Part shown: positions 17,311 through 25,956 of the stretch, piece after piece
Layout: the number at the start of each line of letters is the position of its first letter
How positions within the stretch are numbered: the stretch's first letter is position 1
Assembly (NCBI GenBank): GCA_013289955.1
Contig: JABCYZ010000013.1
Location: forward strand, 1 to 64,000
Length of the DNA: 64,000 bases
Source of the DNA: Acidobacteriota bacterium
GTDB taxonomy: Bacteria > Acidobacteriota > Terriglobia > Acidiferrales > UBA7541
Direction: 5' to 3'
Position numbers and translations under genes: made by a program
The notes under the pieces: model-generated
Databases searched by the model: none
Told to the model about the DNA's origin: nothing
Seen by the model: the letters and a program-made list of their open reading frames with translations, nothing else

Positions 17311-17994
17311 GTGTCTAGGTTCACAAATGTTCTGATCCTTTTGGTTGCGCTGTTGCCGGAGCATCAGTTACAGGCGCAGCAGCATGTCTCGTTTGCAACT
17401 GAGGATGGCGGGAAGATTTGCGCGGATGTGTATGGAAAAGGGAAACGGGCTGTCGTCCTGGCGCACGGGGGAAGATTCACGAAGGAGAGCTGGCGACCGC
17501 AGGCTGAGGTGCTTGCCGCTAAGGGATTCAAGATCATTGCATTTGATTTCCGGGGGTTTGGGTGCTCGACGGGACCCGGGGATAAAGATATGTTCACCGC
17601 TCCGATGGCAAACGATGTTTTAGCCGCGGTGCACTATTTGAAGAAGCATGGGGCACAAACGGTTTTTGCGATTGGCGGGAGTTTCGGCGGCGCAGCAACT
17701 GGGGATGCTTCGATTCAGTCGAAACCGGGTGAGATCGATCGGATTGTATTTCTTGGCGCTGCCCCAAATCTTCCAGCGGACCAGTTAAAATCGCGGGCGC
17801 TTTTTATAGTTGCACGCGATGATGCAAACGGCGACGGCCCGCGACTGCCGGGGATCAGGGCTCAGTACTTGAAGGCTCCGGAACCTAAAGAGTTGATAGT
17901 GTTGGACGGCGACGCTCATGCGCAATTTCTGTTTCAAACGGACCAGGCCGACCGCGTGATGGATGAAATTTACCGTTTCCTGTCCGCTCCTTAA
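17311..17994 (+). CDS. Secreted alpha/beta hydrolase (dienelactone hydrolase-like)
   Basis: A 227-residue protein with a GTG start and a signal peptide ending near 'QLQAQQ'. Fold landmarks: 'VVLAHGGRFTKESW' (oxyanion-hole strand, about 48-61), nucleophile elbow 'GGSFGG' with Ser at about 123, acid 'ARDDANG' (about 170) and 'GDAHAQFLF' with the catalytic His at about 207. The Ser-Asp-His order and spacing match small alpha/beta hydrolases. Substrate unknown; periplasmic location is inferred from the leader. It is a monocistronic unit converging on the HAF-repeat gene. Confidence 0.85.
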   Translation: MSRFTNVLILLVALLPEHQLQAQQHVSFATEDGGKICADVYGKGKRAVVLAHGGRFTKESWRPQAEVLAAKGFKIIAFDFRGFGCSTGPGDKDMFTAPMANDVLAAVHYLKKHGAQTVFAIGGSFGGAATGDASIQSKPGEIDRIVFLGAAPNLPADQLKSRALFIVARDDANGDGPRLPGIRAQYLKAPEPKELIVLDGDAHAQFLFQTDQADRVMDEIYRFLSAP

Positions 17995-18146
17995 TCTCCC
18001 ACGGCGGGAACCGGAGTAGTTCTTGGGCAAATCAGGCAAGTCCGGCCCAATACCCACATGACGATTACCGCGTCAATCAGGAGCTGGCGCGCGACTCTTC
18101 GGAGTCAAGTCTCCGGTTCGACGGGAAATCCTTTCCACGGGCTCTT

Positions 18147-18194
18147 ACGGCCAACATTCTGGGTCACGCGAATATCGACATGACCCAGAATGTT
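18147..18194 (+). pseudogene. Possible tyrosine-recombinase remnant inside a perfect inverted repeat
   Basis: Codons from 18147 read 'TANILGHANIDMTQNV', which resembles the 'LGHA.I..T..Y' signature of tyrosine recombinases (phage or integron type), but the catalytic Tyr is replaced and no other part of the enzyme is visible. The same DNA forms a perfect 14-bp inverted repeat, 18153-18166 against 18181-18194, with a 14-base loop. It may be an integrase scar, or only an inverted repeat between convergent genes. Confidence 0.4.
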
Positions 18195-18270
18195 CCGGAC
18201 CGTCTCTGGCCTTGCGCGTTCGTCCAGCTTACGGCTGGAACGCATGGTGCGGAAGCTCCCAAAATGCCCT

Positions 18271-19566
18271 TTAACGCTCGAATCGGCCGGGGCCGAGTCT
18301 CTGCAAAAAGTGGCTGCAAGCGTTCCCGTGTAAAACGGACTGGGGGTGTGTACGTGCGAAATCTGCCATCGAGGCGCCTATGCGTCCGTTGACGGGGGTC
18401 AAAAGATAGGCGTGAATGTCGCCCGCATGGGGCCCGGTTTGCACCGTTGCCATACCCGAGATTTGTCCGAGCTCATTGATATTGCTAGCGGAGATTATGA
18501 AGAGGTTGGAATCTTCGGGAATTAGCGTGTTAAGGTCGGTTATCACGCCATCCTGCCAGATGAAGCCGTGGAACCAGTCGAACTTCGAGTCAAAATCGTT
18601 TCCCACTACTTGGCCCCGGTTGTTGATGCCGGTGGCGAAGGCGGCAAAATCTCCTGGCAGAGCGCCGATGTTTGTGACTGCGCCGTCTGCGCCGTTCAGC
18701 CAAGCCGCGGCATAAAAGGTTGTGCCGTCAGCAGTGCCGACCTGCCCGGCGATTTGGCCCTTGTTGTTAATAACGTAAGCGAAATTGGAACCTGCACCTC
18801 CGAGATCCTGAAGCACGGAGACAGTTTTGTCTTTCCACATTACGGCGTGCGTCGCTGCGGTGCAGTTTCCCGAGTAGCCTACGGCTTGGCCTCGATCGTT
18901 GATCCCGAATGCCTCACCGTCTACATCGTTACCTACCAAAGGAAGGGCTTCCGCGGTGCCTCTTTCCCACAACGCCGCCAGCGCAATCCGGTTGTTGGTT
19001 ATGCCGGCTGGGCATGTGGAGTCCACGGCACCGTCTTCGGCAAATCCGACGACTTCTCCGCGGTTATTGATGGCGCTGGCCTGCCCGTTATTTCCACCGA
19101 GCGTCGGAAGAGCGCTCATGTGGCCGTCTCGCCAAAGAAACGGAACGCACGTAAGGTGCGTGCCGAAGCCGCAAATGTCTTCGCCGTTCGGATCAGGAGC
19201 AGCTGTTTCGGACATACCAACGGCTTCCCCGGGGTCGTTGATCCCGCCCCAGTTGATCCAACTGTTGCCGTTGGGTTTTCCAAGCGTGCCCAGGTCGATG
19301 TTGAATCCGTAGATGCTTATCACCGCGTGGCCCCTGGAAACTGTCGTAGAAGTACTATTCTCGGGAGGGTTCACGGTGCCGTCCATGTTCTCCGCCCAGC
19401 CCTGATTATTGAGGCCCATGGCCATGCTGAAGTTGTCCTTGCTGTTGTTGATGCCCAAATCGGTAATTTTGTAGCTCTGTTGAGCGAACGCATTGCTGAA
19501 GCTACCCAGAACAATCGTCGCAACTCCCGGTATCCAGAAATTCCGCAACCGCCTTAACGTATCCAT
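18271..19566 (-). CDS. Secreted HAF-repeat protein
   Basis: ATG 19566 has GGGAGG upstream, giving about 431 residues; an ATG 27 bases earlier is less likely. A signal peptide ends near 'NAFAQQ'. The protein is built of HAF-type extracellular repeats, each with 'INNRGQVVG' or a variant ('INNRGEVVG', 'INDRGQAVG', 'INNKGQIAG') and a 'LGTL' or 'LGG' strand, at least seven units. Such proteins are thought to form beta-propeller-like secreted domains with no known enzyme activity. The last 35 residues leave the repeat pattern and may be a separate tail. Confidence 0.85.
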   Translation of the reverse strand: MDTLRRLRNFWIPGVATIVLGSFSNAFAQQSYKITDLGINNSKDNFSMAMGLNNQGWAENMDGTVNPPENSTSTTVSRGHAVISIYGFNIDLGTLGKPNGNSWINWGGINDPGEAVGMSETAAPDPNGEDICGFGTHLTCVPFLWRDGHMSALPTLGGNNGQASAINNRGEVVGFAEDGAVDSTCPAGITNNRIALAALWERGTAEALPLVGNDVDGEAFGINDRGQAVGYSGNCTAATHAVMWKDKTVSVLQDLGGAGSNFAYVINNKGQIAGQVGTADGTTFYAAAWLNGADGAVTNIGALPGDFAAFATGINNRGQVVGNDFDSKFDWFHGFIWQDGVITDLNTLIPEDSNLFIISASNINELGQISGMATVQTGPHAGDIHAYLLTPVNGRIGASMADFARTHPQSVLHGNACSHFLQRLGPGRFER

Positions 19567-19910
19567 TTGCTTTTTTCCTCCCATGAAAGTCACCGTGGCG
19601 AGCTGACTCGCGGATCTACGTCACGTCCCACCCGGCGTTCCAGCAGTTCAGAGCAGGGCTGCGACACAACTCCCCGAAAATTCCTGCTGAGTGACCACTG
19701 AGGAAGCATGTGGTGTTCAACGTTTACAACGATTACGTGACGCTACAAGCGCAAGGCTTCAGGGTTCGAAAACGAGTGGCGGGCTAACAACGTTCTTGGA
19801 TGATGCCAAAACGACCAGAACGACTGTTTCTCCAATTTTTCATACACACACCGGCGAGGGTTACAAAATTCGAGAACACCGAACAGCCAAGAATTAGGTG
19901 GTCGCTTCGA
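19567..19910. other. Intergenic upstream of the TetR gene
   Basis: No gene is seen. The open frame that precedes the TetR start has no protein character. The stretch separates divergent genes and presumably holds both promoters. Confidence 0.5.
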
Positions 19911-19952
19911 TTGACTTTCACGTTGCTAACATACATACTCGTCGGTATGTTA
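19911..19952 (+). promoter_or_regulatory. Promoter and operator palindrome overlapping the TetR start
   Basis: TTGACT (19911-19916), a 17-base spacer and CATACT (19934-19939) lie 7 bases before ATG 19947. A perfect 8-bp inverted repeat, TAACATAC (19927-19934) and GTATGTTA (19945-19952), spans the -10 box and includes the start codon. It is a natural site for autorepression by the TetR protein. Confidence 0.65.
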
Positions 19953-20621
19953 CGCATTCACAAGAAAAAGCGAAGGCTCCGTGATCCGGAGCGCACACGG
20001 GAACGCCTGCTGCAAGCAGCTTTTCGGGAAGTCCTCAGATCAGGCTTCCAGAGTGCGGGCATCGATACAATTCTCGCCGCCACTAACGTCACCAAGGGAG
20101 CGCTCTATCACCACTTCGACAGCAAGGAAGCCCTCGGATATGCCATCGTCGAAGAGATCATCGCAAAACTTGTCCGCGACACGTGGTTGCGTCCTCTTCT
20201 TAGCGACGGGCAAACTATCGACATTTTGATCGGCATTGTCCGGGGATTACCAGCGCGGCCCGCAGACGTTCGAGCCGGTTGTCCACTGCTCAATTTGGCA
20301 CAGGAGATGTCTCCACTGGACGAGCCATTCCGCAAGCGACTGGAGAGAATATTCCTTGCCTGGCAGGATGGCGTCGCTACGCTTTTGCGGAAAGGGCAGT
20401 CCCAGGGAACTGTTCGCCGCGACTTGAATCCAGACGAGGCTGCCAGCTTTCTGATCGCGATGGTCGAGGGCTACGGCTCGTTAGCAAAGAATGCTCAGGA
20501 TGCGAAGGTGTGGGAAGTGGGAATCACAAATATCGTAGGGTGGCTGAGGTCTCTTCGGGCGCCTCGTCAATCTCGGCGAGGGGGACGACATGCCACGAAT
20601 CGCGTTCAAGGCAAACGGTAG
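19947..20621 (+). CDS. TetR/AcrR family transcriptional regulator
   Basis: An upstream extension is open from 19800, but 'MLRIHKKKRRLRDPERTRE' at 19947 is the natural start, giving 224 residues. The N-terminal HTH is typical: 'RTRERLLQAAFREVLRSGF', 'IDTILAATNVTKGALYHHF', 'SKEALGYAIVEE'. The C-terminal ligand domain contains 'GCPLLNLAQEMS', as in TetR proteins of the TetR_C_11-like group. The promoter is leaderless and carries an operator-like palindrome. It overlaps the LytTR gene by 32 bases, so the two are almost certainly translated from one mRNA. Confidence 0.85.
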   Translation: MLRIHKKKRRLRDPERTRERLLQAAFREVLRSGFQSAGIDTILAATNVTKGALYHHFDSKEALGYAIVEEIIAKLVRDTWLRPLLSDGQTIDILIGIVRGLPARPADVRAGCPLLNLAQEMSPLDEPFRKRLERIFLAWQDGVATLLRKGQSQGTVRRDLNPDEAASFLIAMVEGYGSLAKNAQDAKVWEVGITNIVGWLRSLRAPRQSRRGGRHATNRVQGKR

Positions 20622-20943
20622 CATCCTACTCCTGGATTTGGCCGACATTGTGGCAGTGCAAGCCGAAGGTAACTACGTTTCGTTGCAACACCGACCTAAT
20701 CCCTATTTGGTGCACGAGTCCCTCTCGTCCATGGCGGAGAAGCTCAAACCCTACGGTTTTATTCGCATCCACCGCTCGGTCGTCGTGAATATCTCGGCCG
20801 TGGAGGTGATCCAACCTTTACCGACTGGGGAGTACAGGCTGTGTGTAAAGGGTGGGAAGGAATACTTCGTAACTCGGAAACACAAGCATAACCTCAGAGA
20901 TCTGGCTCAGCTGTGGGTAGGCTCAGAGCGGCTTTGCGGCTAA
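20590..20943 (+). CDS. Stand-alone LytTR DNA-binding protein
   Basis: A 117-residue protein that is almost only a LytTR domain: 'SILLLDLADIVAVQAEGNY', 'VHESLSSMAEKL', 'FIRIHRSVVVNISAVEVI', 'GEYRLCVKGGKEYFVTRKH'. It has no receiver or membrane domain, so its input must come from elsewhere. The start lies inside the 3' end of the TetR gene. Overlap of a LytTR with a TetR gene is unusual and suggests that the TetR ligand controls supply of the LytTR protein. The Cys at about 85 and 116 are not conserved features that I know. Confidence 0.85.
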   Translation: MPRIAFKANGSILLLDLADIVAVQAEGNYVSLQHRPNPYLVHESLSSMAEKLKPYGFIRIHRSVVVNISAVEVIQPLPTGEYRLCVKGGKEYFVTRKHKHNLRDLAQLWVGSERLCG

Positions 20944-21143
20944 CAGGTCTTACCTCGTTATTCCGTCGTAGCTTTTATCTTTGGCGGTTGGTGATGCGCT
21001 TCCGCGCCGGTGCAGTGCCCTGCAGTCGAACAACCAGTCTTGCCCCGGCAGTAACGCTAGCTGCTACTCGACGGCAAAAAGCTTCTCAAACAATTCTTCC
21101 GACAGTCTAGCCCCCTCGTCTGAAGCGAACTGTCAACGCCCCC

Positions 21144-21941
21144 TCAATGCGCATGCGAATTCAAATCGCGCGAAAGCATCAACTTAAGCGTCAGCCGGTC
21201 CGCCCCCCCGCTCCAGCCCACACCCACTCCGGTCTCCACGTTCAGAAATCCGCCGTTCCGGTCCACCGCCGCCCAAGTTTCATGAAATTGCTGTTCGTGC
21301 GGCACAAACCCACGCAGTGGTCCGAATCCGTCATATTCTTCCAGCGCCAGCGCCCATTTGTTGTTGAAATTATACGCAACACGGCCCGCGGGATTGTATT
21401 GCAAGCCTTTCAATCCACCCGTGTAATCTGTATCCACGATCGGGTTGTAAATCAAATCCCAACGTCCCAAATGCGCGCCCACAATCGGCCGAATCTCCGA
21501 AGTAATCCGCCGGTCTTCCCAGTACCGCGCATTGACACTGAACTCAAAATTGAGCCCATAGAAGAACTTGTGCTCGTGCGCATGCGGCCGCACGAACAAT
21601 TCGCGAATCTTGAACCCATTGATCGTCGCGCCCTGGTTCGTCGAATAGAAACTGTACACCGGCATGTACAAACCTTGTTCGAACCACGGCGTCACCCCAT
21701 AAGCCCATTCGGCGGCTCCATTCACTGAATCGTTAGCGATAATCGCTCCCGGAAAATCTGGCGTCTTCCGCCCAACCGGAGTGAAATTCGTATGGATCAT
21801 TAGATTGAAAATGCCTGGCGCGGCAATCTCCGCATCGTACACCTGAATCTCGTCGGTCTGCGCCCGGATCGTCAGCGGCGCTCCCAGGAGCGCGAGCAGC
21901 AGAAGTCCCACCCGCAATCTCAGGTCGCTCAGCCCACTCAT
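21144..21941 (-). CDS. Predicted outer-membrane beta-barrel protein
   Basis: The frame opens at 22130, but ATG 21941 with GGAGGG upstream begins a signal peptide ('LRVGLLLLALLGAPLTIRA'), giving about 265 residues. The mature part alternates short amphipathic strands rich in Tyr, Trp and Phe, such as 'EWAYGVTPWFEQGLYMPVY', 'KFFYGLNFEFSVNARYW' and 'RVAYNFNNKWALALEEYDG', typical of an outer-membrane barrel. 'NLMIHTNFTPVGRKTPDFP' near the N-terminus is a recurring motif of this uncharacterised family. A porin-like or metal-resistance role is speculative. It converges with the LytTR gene. Confidence 0.7.
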   Translation of the reverse strand: MSGLSDLRLRVGLLLLALLGAPLTIRAQTDEIQVYDAEIAAPGIFNLMIHTNFTPVGRKTPDFPGAIIANDSVNGAAEWAYGVTPWFEQGLYMPVYSFYSTNQGATINGFKIRELFVRPHAHEHKFFYGLNFEFSVNARYWEDRRITSEIRPIVGAHLGRWDLIYNPIVDTDYTGGLKGLQYNPAGRVAYNFNNKWALALEEYDGFGPLRGFVPHEQQFHETWAAVDRNGGFLNVETGVGVGWSGGADRLTLKLMLSRDLNSHAH

Positions 21942-22553
21942 AGGTCCCTCCGGCGCATCGTAATATAGCCGCTCAAAGCCTCTAGCCCCGTCCAACAGGC
22001 TTCCGGCAAACATCTCATGACCGCAACTTGTAGTTGGATGGCTCCCACCGGGTCGGTGGTTTCCACTTAATTGCGCCGGCGCTCGGCTGCACTTAGCAAT
22101 CGCGTAGCGCAACAGGGCGGAATCACCCATAGCATCCTCTATCGTAACTCTTGGTAGCTAGATGTTCCCGGTCGTCTCCGCATACACAAACCGGCAAGGA
22201 CGTAAATCAGGGGGGCTCTGGAACGCGTCATCCTTTCCGAGTAGACGCACCGCGGCTGAAATCAGCGCGAAAGAAACCCAATGCCCATGCAGCGCCGCGG
22301 CCATGCCCGTTTTGGCGGTCGCGCCCTGTCTTTCTAAATTTTGGAGGCGGTTCACAATCCCGATAAGACTCGACGATGGCCGGAAGTGTTGACGTTTTGG
22401 GGATAGTCGCCACGATGGAAGCATGCCGCAACTCGGCACCTGCCCGATAACCGGTTTGCCGGAGGTTGAGGGTCGGTCGATTTTCACTTCTCCGGTAACC
22501 GCGCTTAGCAGGGACAATTTTCCCGCGCGCTTTGCACTAGGCTGCGGACAATG
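21942..22553. other. Intergenic with a family A repeat
   Basis: No gene is supported. The upstream extension of the outer-membrane gene frame lacks protein character. A full family A repeat lies at 22485-22515. Confidence 0.5.
22485..22515. repeat. Family A dispersed palindrome, full copy
   Basis: CACTTCTCCGGTAACCGCG followed by CTTAGCAGGGAC, 38 bases beyond the stop of the next gene (minus strand). Confidence 0.7.
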
Positions 22554-22874
22554 TCACTCGCTCTGCCCAACGACCTCGAACTTCCTGGTTTTATTGTCGG
22601 GGAAGAGAAATTCGTATTCCTGATCTGCCTCGTAGGCGGTCTGATGGTCATCTTTGATCAGCTTGGCCTTGTAGTCTCCAAGTGCCAATAATCCGCCTCT
22701 GGGGATCCCACTAAGCTGATACTTCTTAGAGTGGATGACGACATCCAGCCCTTGCCCGCTGGGAAGGAGGTACGATGAAGTCGCATGGACATTGATCGAG
22801 TACTCCTCCGGCGCTGGTGCTGCCGGGGCGAGGGTGGCGAGTAGAAGCAGGACAAACAATGCGGCTCTCTTCAT
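22554..22874 (-). CDS. Small secreted hypothetical protein
   Basis: 106 residues from ATG 22874, preceded by GCGGAGGAA. A signal peptide (1-20, 'MKRAALFVLLLLATLAPAA') is followed by an 80-residue beta-rich domain: 'YSINVHATSSYLL', 'LDVVIHSKKYQLSG', 'LALGDYKAKLIKDD', 'YEADQEYEFLFPDNKTRKF'. This looks like a small extracytoplasmic beta domain with unknown function. Full family A repeats stand on both sides (22485 and 22929), so it is a clear single-gene unit bracketed by repeats. Confidence 0.75.
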   Translation of the reverse strand: MKRAALFVLLLLATLAPAAPAPEEYSINVHATSSYLLPSGQGLDVVIHSKKYQLSGIPRGGLLALGDYKAKLIKDDHQTAYEADQEYEFLFPDNKTRKFEVVGQSE

Positions 22875-22928
22875 AGTTCCTCCGCTAATCAACTCTGGGT
22901 GCGTACTTGCTGCGAAGTAACGATGACA

Positions 22929-22957
22929 CACTTTTCCGGTGACCGCTGCCAGGGCTT
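22929..22957. repeat. Family A dispersed palindrome
   Basis: CACTTTTCCGGTGACCGC followed by TGCCAGGGCTT, between divergent genes. Confidence 0.65.
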
Positions 22958-23042
22958 GACGCCGTGAGTGAACTTTGGAATCTCATTGAGGCGATGCTAC
23001 CTCATTGATTATTATGCCGCTACAGTGACTAGAGGAAAATAC

Positions 23043-23471
23043 ATGAACACGAAGCAATCGGCGCTCGCGGTCGCACTCATAGCCGTACTCGTCTTCGCTG
23101 CTCCCCTCGTGGCCCAACAGCCATCCCAACCGACATCCCCGCCAGCAACACAACAGCAGACCGGACGAGTTTTAGGTTTTGCGACACACACAACTCACTC
23201 AACAGATTCTTACATCGACCCTGCGCAGGGCGGAGCTGATATTGGCCACAAAAACGCCGACCTATCATGGAAGCAGCGTGTGACCGTGATTCAGGTCAGC
23301 AAACTAGTCTTTGAGAGCCCACAGATTCACAAAGAGGTTGAGGCTGGCAAGGATTATCCCGTCATCGTCGAGACTGACAAGAAGGGCATTGCCAAGAAAC
23401 TTACGCTAACCGTGGCCGGAAAGACGTATACGTACAACATCGCAAGAACCCGCGAACCCGATTCGAAATGA
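23043..23471 (+). CDS. Secreted hypothetical protein
   Basis: ATG 23043 follows AGAGGAAAA and gives 142 residues. The leader 'LAVALIAVLVFAAPLVAQQ' is a clear signal peptide, followed by a Pro/Gln/Thr linker ('QPSQPTSPPATQQQ'). The mature domain has three or four strands ('RVTVIQVSKLVFESPQIHK', 'DYPVIVETDKKGIAKKLTL', 'KTYTYNIAR'). No family is recognised. It stands 128 bases before the Kelch gene on the same strand, and co-transcription is possible. Confidence 0.7.
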   Translation: MNTKQSALAVALIAVLVFAAPLVAQQPSQPTSPPATQQQTGRVLGFATHTTHSTDSYIDPAQGGADIGHKNADLSWKQRVTVIQVSKLVFESPQIHKEVEAGKDYPVIVETDKKGIAKKLTLTVAGKTYTYNIARTREPDSK

Positions 23472-23598
23472 CGATTACTCCTTCGGCCTCGTAAGCCCTC
23501 GCACGACTTACCAGATGGCACTACACTTGAACGCAGTCGCAGATTCATCTAAGGTTCCCGTCTCGCTGCAGGATTCCGCACTTCTGGAGGAGTTACTT

Positions 23599-25362
23599 AT
23601 GGAACGCAAACATCTGTTCGCCCACGGACTGGCGACGCTAGCGATTCTACTGATTAGCCCCAGGCCGTCGCGGCCTCAGACAGTGCCCATCGCGGTTGAC
23701 CCCCCTAGCTTGAGTTGGGAGTTGGTTTCGGTTGGCAACACCACAGCGGAGAAGGATGTCGTGTTCCAGAACGCAACGGATGCGACGGTTACATTCAGCG
23801 GCATCACTATCTCCGGAGGAGATTTTGCAATCGCGACCAACACCAACAAAAAGTGCGGCGCCAGTGTCCCTGCAAAAAGCTGGTGCCTGGTTGGTGTCAC
23901 GTTTTCGCCGACGGCCCTGGGCACCCGAACGGGGACGCTAACGTTTGTTTACGACGCGGCGAACAGCCCGCAGATAGTCCCTCTGAGCGGAACGGGATCG
24001 GGGCCCCTCACCGTCTCCCCTATTGGCCTTGTGTTTGGCAGCCTGAGGGTGGGCCTTACTAGCAACCGGCGGGCCGTGACGGTAACCAACCGCCACACGA
24101 CGCCCATGGATCTTTCCGCAGCGAGCGCGACCGGAGATTTCGCGGTCGCCAGAACCACCTGCGGGACAAGCATTGGACCGGGCCAGAGATGCTTCGTTGA
24201 GGTTACGTTCACGCCGACAGCTGCCGGCCCGCGGACGGGACAGCTTAGCATTACCTCCGGAACTCCCGGCGCGCCTCTTGTCGCCAGCCTGACGGGGACA
24301 GGAATTACGACCGGGCTCACCGTCGCTCGCTTCAATCAAAGCGCCACGCTTCTCGGCAATGGGCTTGTGCTAGTCGCGGGAGGTGATGTCTGTACGCCCC
24401 TTTGTAGCCCCTTAGCGACCTCCGAGTTGTACAACCCCGCGACGCAGACTTTCAGCGCGACTGGCGGCCTTAGCGGTCCCCGCAGCAGCCACACGGCTAC
24501 GCTGTTGAAGAACGGAATGGTACTGATTGCCGGAGGTGAACTGTCCGGGTTTTCTTTGGCCAATGCCGAGCTTTACGACCCGGCCACCGGCACGTTCACC
24601 GCCACTGGCAACCTCAACGTCCCTCGCCACAACCACACGGCCACATTGCTGAACGACGGAACGGTACTAATCGCCGGGGGCTCCAGCAGAATAGGCCGGA
24701 ACGCTCCTACCAAAGTGCCCTGCGCCGAAATGTACGATCCCGCATCCAAGAGCTTCAGGCTCACCGGATGCTTGGGCACTGCCCGCGACGAGCATACCGC
24801 GACGCTTCTGAATAACGGCAAGGTGCTGATTGCAGGCGGCAAGGCCAATCCGCCTGGCGGTTATTTGGCGAGCGCGGAGCTGTATGATCCTGCAACCCGC
24901 GCATTCACCCCTACGGGAACGATGGGGAAACCGAGCTATCTGCATACGGCGACGTTACTGAAGAACGGAATGGTTCTGATTGCGGGAGGTGTCGATCCCG
25001 GGAACGGCCCGGGCGCAATAGCGGATACAGAGTTGTACAACCCTGAGGCCGGCACTTTTGTCGCTACCGGCAAGTTGCAGGTGGCGCGTTACCGGCCAAC
25101 CGCACTGCCATTGAATACGGGCGCGGTTCTGGTTGCGGGAGGCGCGGATGAGAAGGGTTATTTGGGTTCAGCGGAACTTTACAACCCAACGACGCAGACC
25201 TTTACCGTCACGGGAGGCCTGAAAGTCGCGCGCCTCGGCCACAAATTGGCGCTGCTAAAGGACGGCATGGTGTTGGTGGTTGGAGGCCAAGGCGACGGCG
25301 GTGCCTTGGCCTCCGCAGAACTGTACGATCCCGTGGCGGGCGCTTTCGCAGTTACGCGATAG
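23599..25362 (+). CDS. Secreted Kelch-repeat protein with two choice-of-anchor domains
   Basis: The start is ATG 23599 with GGAGGAG upstream, not the earlier frame opening, and gives 587 residues. A signal peptide ends near 'SRPQT'. Two choice-of-anchor D (Hydin-like) Ig domains follow at about 25-130 and 131-230, each with 'G.LTF...SGTGSG'-like ends and a Cys pair. From about 240 six Kelch-type blades run to the end, each with 'HTATLLNDGTVLIAGG' or similar and 'AELYDPATGTFTATG'. The protein probably forms an extracellular beta-propeller for binding. No catalytic site is seen. Confidence 0.85.
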   Translation: MERKHLFAHGLATLAILLISPRPSRPQTVPIAVDPPSLSWELVSVGNTTAEKDVVFQNATDATVTFSGITISGGDFAIATNTNKKCGASVPAKSWCLVGVTFSPTALGTRTGTLTFVYDAANSPQIVPLSGTGSGPLTVSPIGLVFGSLRVGLTSNRRAVTVTNRHTTPMDLSAASATGDFAVARTTCGTSIGPGQRCFVEVTFTPTAAGPRTGQLSITSGTPGAPLVASLTGTGITTGLTVARFNQSATLLGNGLVLVAGGDVCTPLCSPLATSELYNPATQTFSATGGLSGPRSSHTATLLKNGMVLIAGGELSGFSLANAELYDPATGTFTATGNLNVPRHNHTATLLNDGTVLIAGGSSRIGRNAPTKVPCAEMYDPASKSFRLTGCLGTARDEHTATLLNNGKVLIAGGKANPPGGYLASAELYDPATRAFTPTGTMGKPSYLHTATLLKNGMVLIAGGVDPGNGPGAIADTELYNPEAGTFVATGKLQVARYRPTALPLNTGAVLVAGGADEKGYLGSAELYNPTTQTFTVTGGLKVARLGHKLALLKDGMVLVVGGQGDGGALASAELYDPVAGAFAVTR

Positions 25363-25550
25363 ATGCAACCATTGCTGTTTGCCTGATAGTGTTTTTCGAA
25401 CCTTTGAAGGAAACGTGTGATATTTCGGGCGAACGCAGGCTCCCATGGGTCATTCTTCGAGTGCTACGAAGTACCTTACACCGCAGAGTCCTTGTGATAG
25501 CTTTTTGTCTTGGCACGCGGCCAGATTCTTTGGGAAAGGATACTCAACCC

Positions 25551-25898
25551 GTGGAAACTATTTGGTCGATCAAACCCGCAGTTGCCGCGCGATTGGGAAT
25601 GACCCTTCTGTTCATCCCCATCTACTTCATAAGTGCCTCAGCTCTTAGGCAAGACGCACCCGGACTCACGTTGCTGGGGAGTCCGATGATTTTGCTCGGT
25701 GCTTTGCTCGTCGCGTTCATTCTCAACGCTCTCTCGATTCTCTCAATAGGGTTTCACGGCGACACCCCTTCTGTTCTAAGCATTTCCCTCTCGCTGCGAT
25801 TCTGGAATCTGACGGTAATCGCAATCGGTTTGCTGCTCCTGAGCGCGCTCCTCGGTTACGCATTTGTTGAGAATTTTCAGGTTCGTCCCGGCAGTTAG
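25551..25898 (+). CDS. Small membrane protein
   Basis: The GTG at 25551, with GGGAAAGGA upstream, gives 115 residues. The frame is open from 25389, but the upstream part has no protein character. Three hydrophobic helices are visible at about 18-38 ('MTLLFIPIYFISASAL'), 47-68 ('MILLGALLVAFILNALSIL') and 85-106 ('LTVIAIGLLLLSALLGYAF'). No motif for function is seen. It converges with the ADOP permease on the other strand. Confidence 0.6.
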   Translation: METIWSIKPAVAARLGMTLLFIPIYFISASALRQDAPGLTLLGSPMILLGALLVAFILNALSILSIGFHGDTPSVLSISLSLRFWNLTVIAIGLLLLSALLGYAFVENFQVRPGS

Positions 25899-25956
25899 GG
25901 GAACCAGCCTGAAGGCAGGTCTCCCGCGGGATGCGATGCGGTTTATCCCGGCGCAC

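Noticed and set aside
18568..19557. 329-codon frame on the plus strand
   Set aside because: It is antisense to the HAF-repeat gene, whose repeats and signal peptide are unmistakable.
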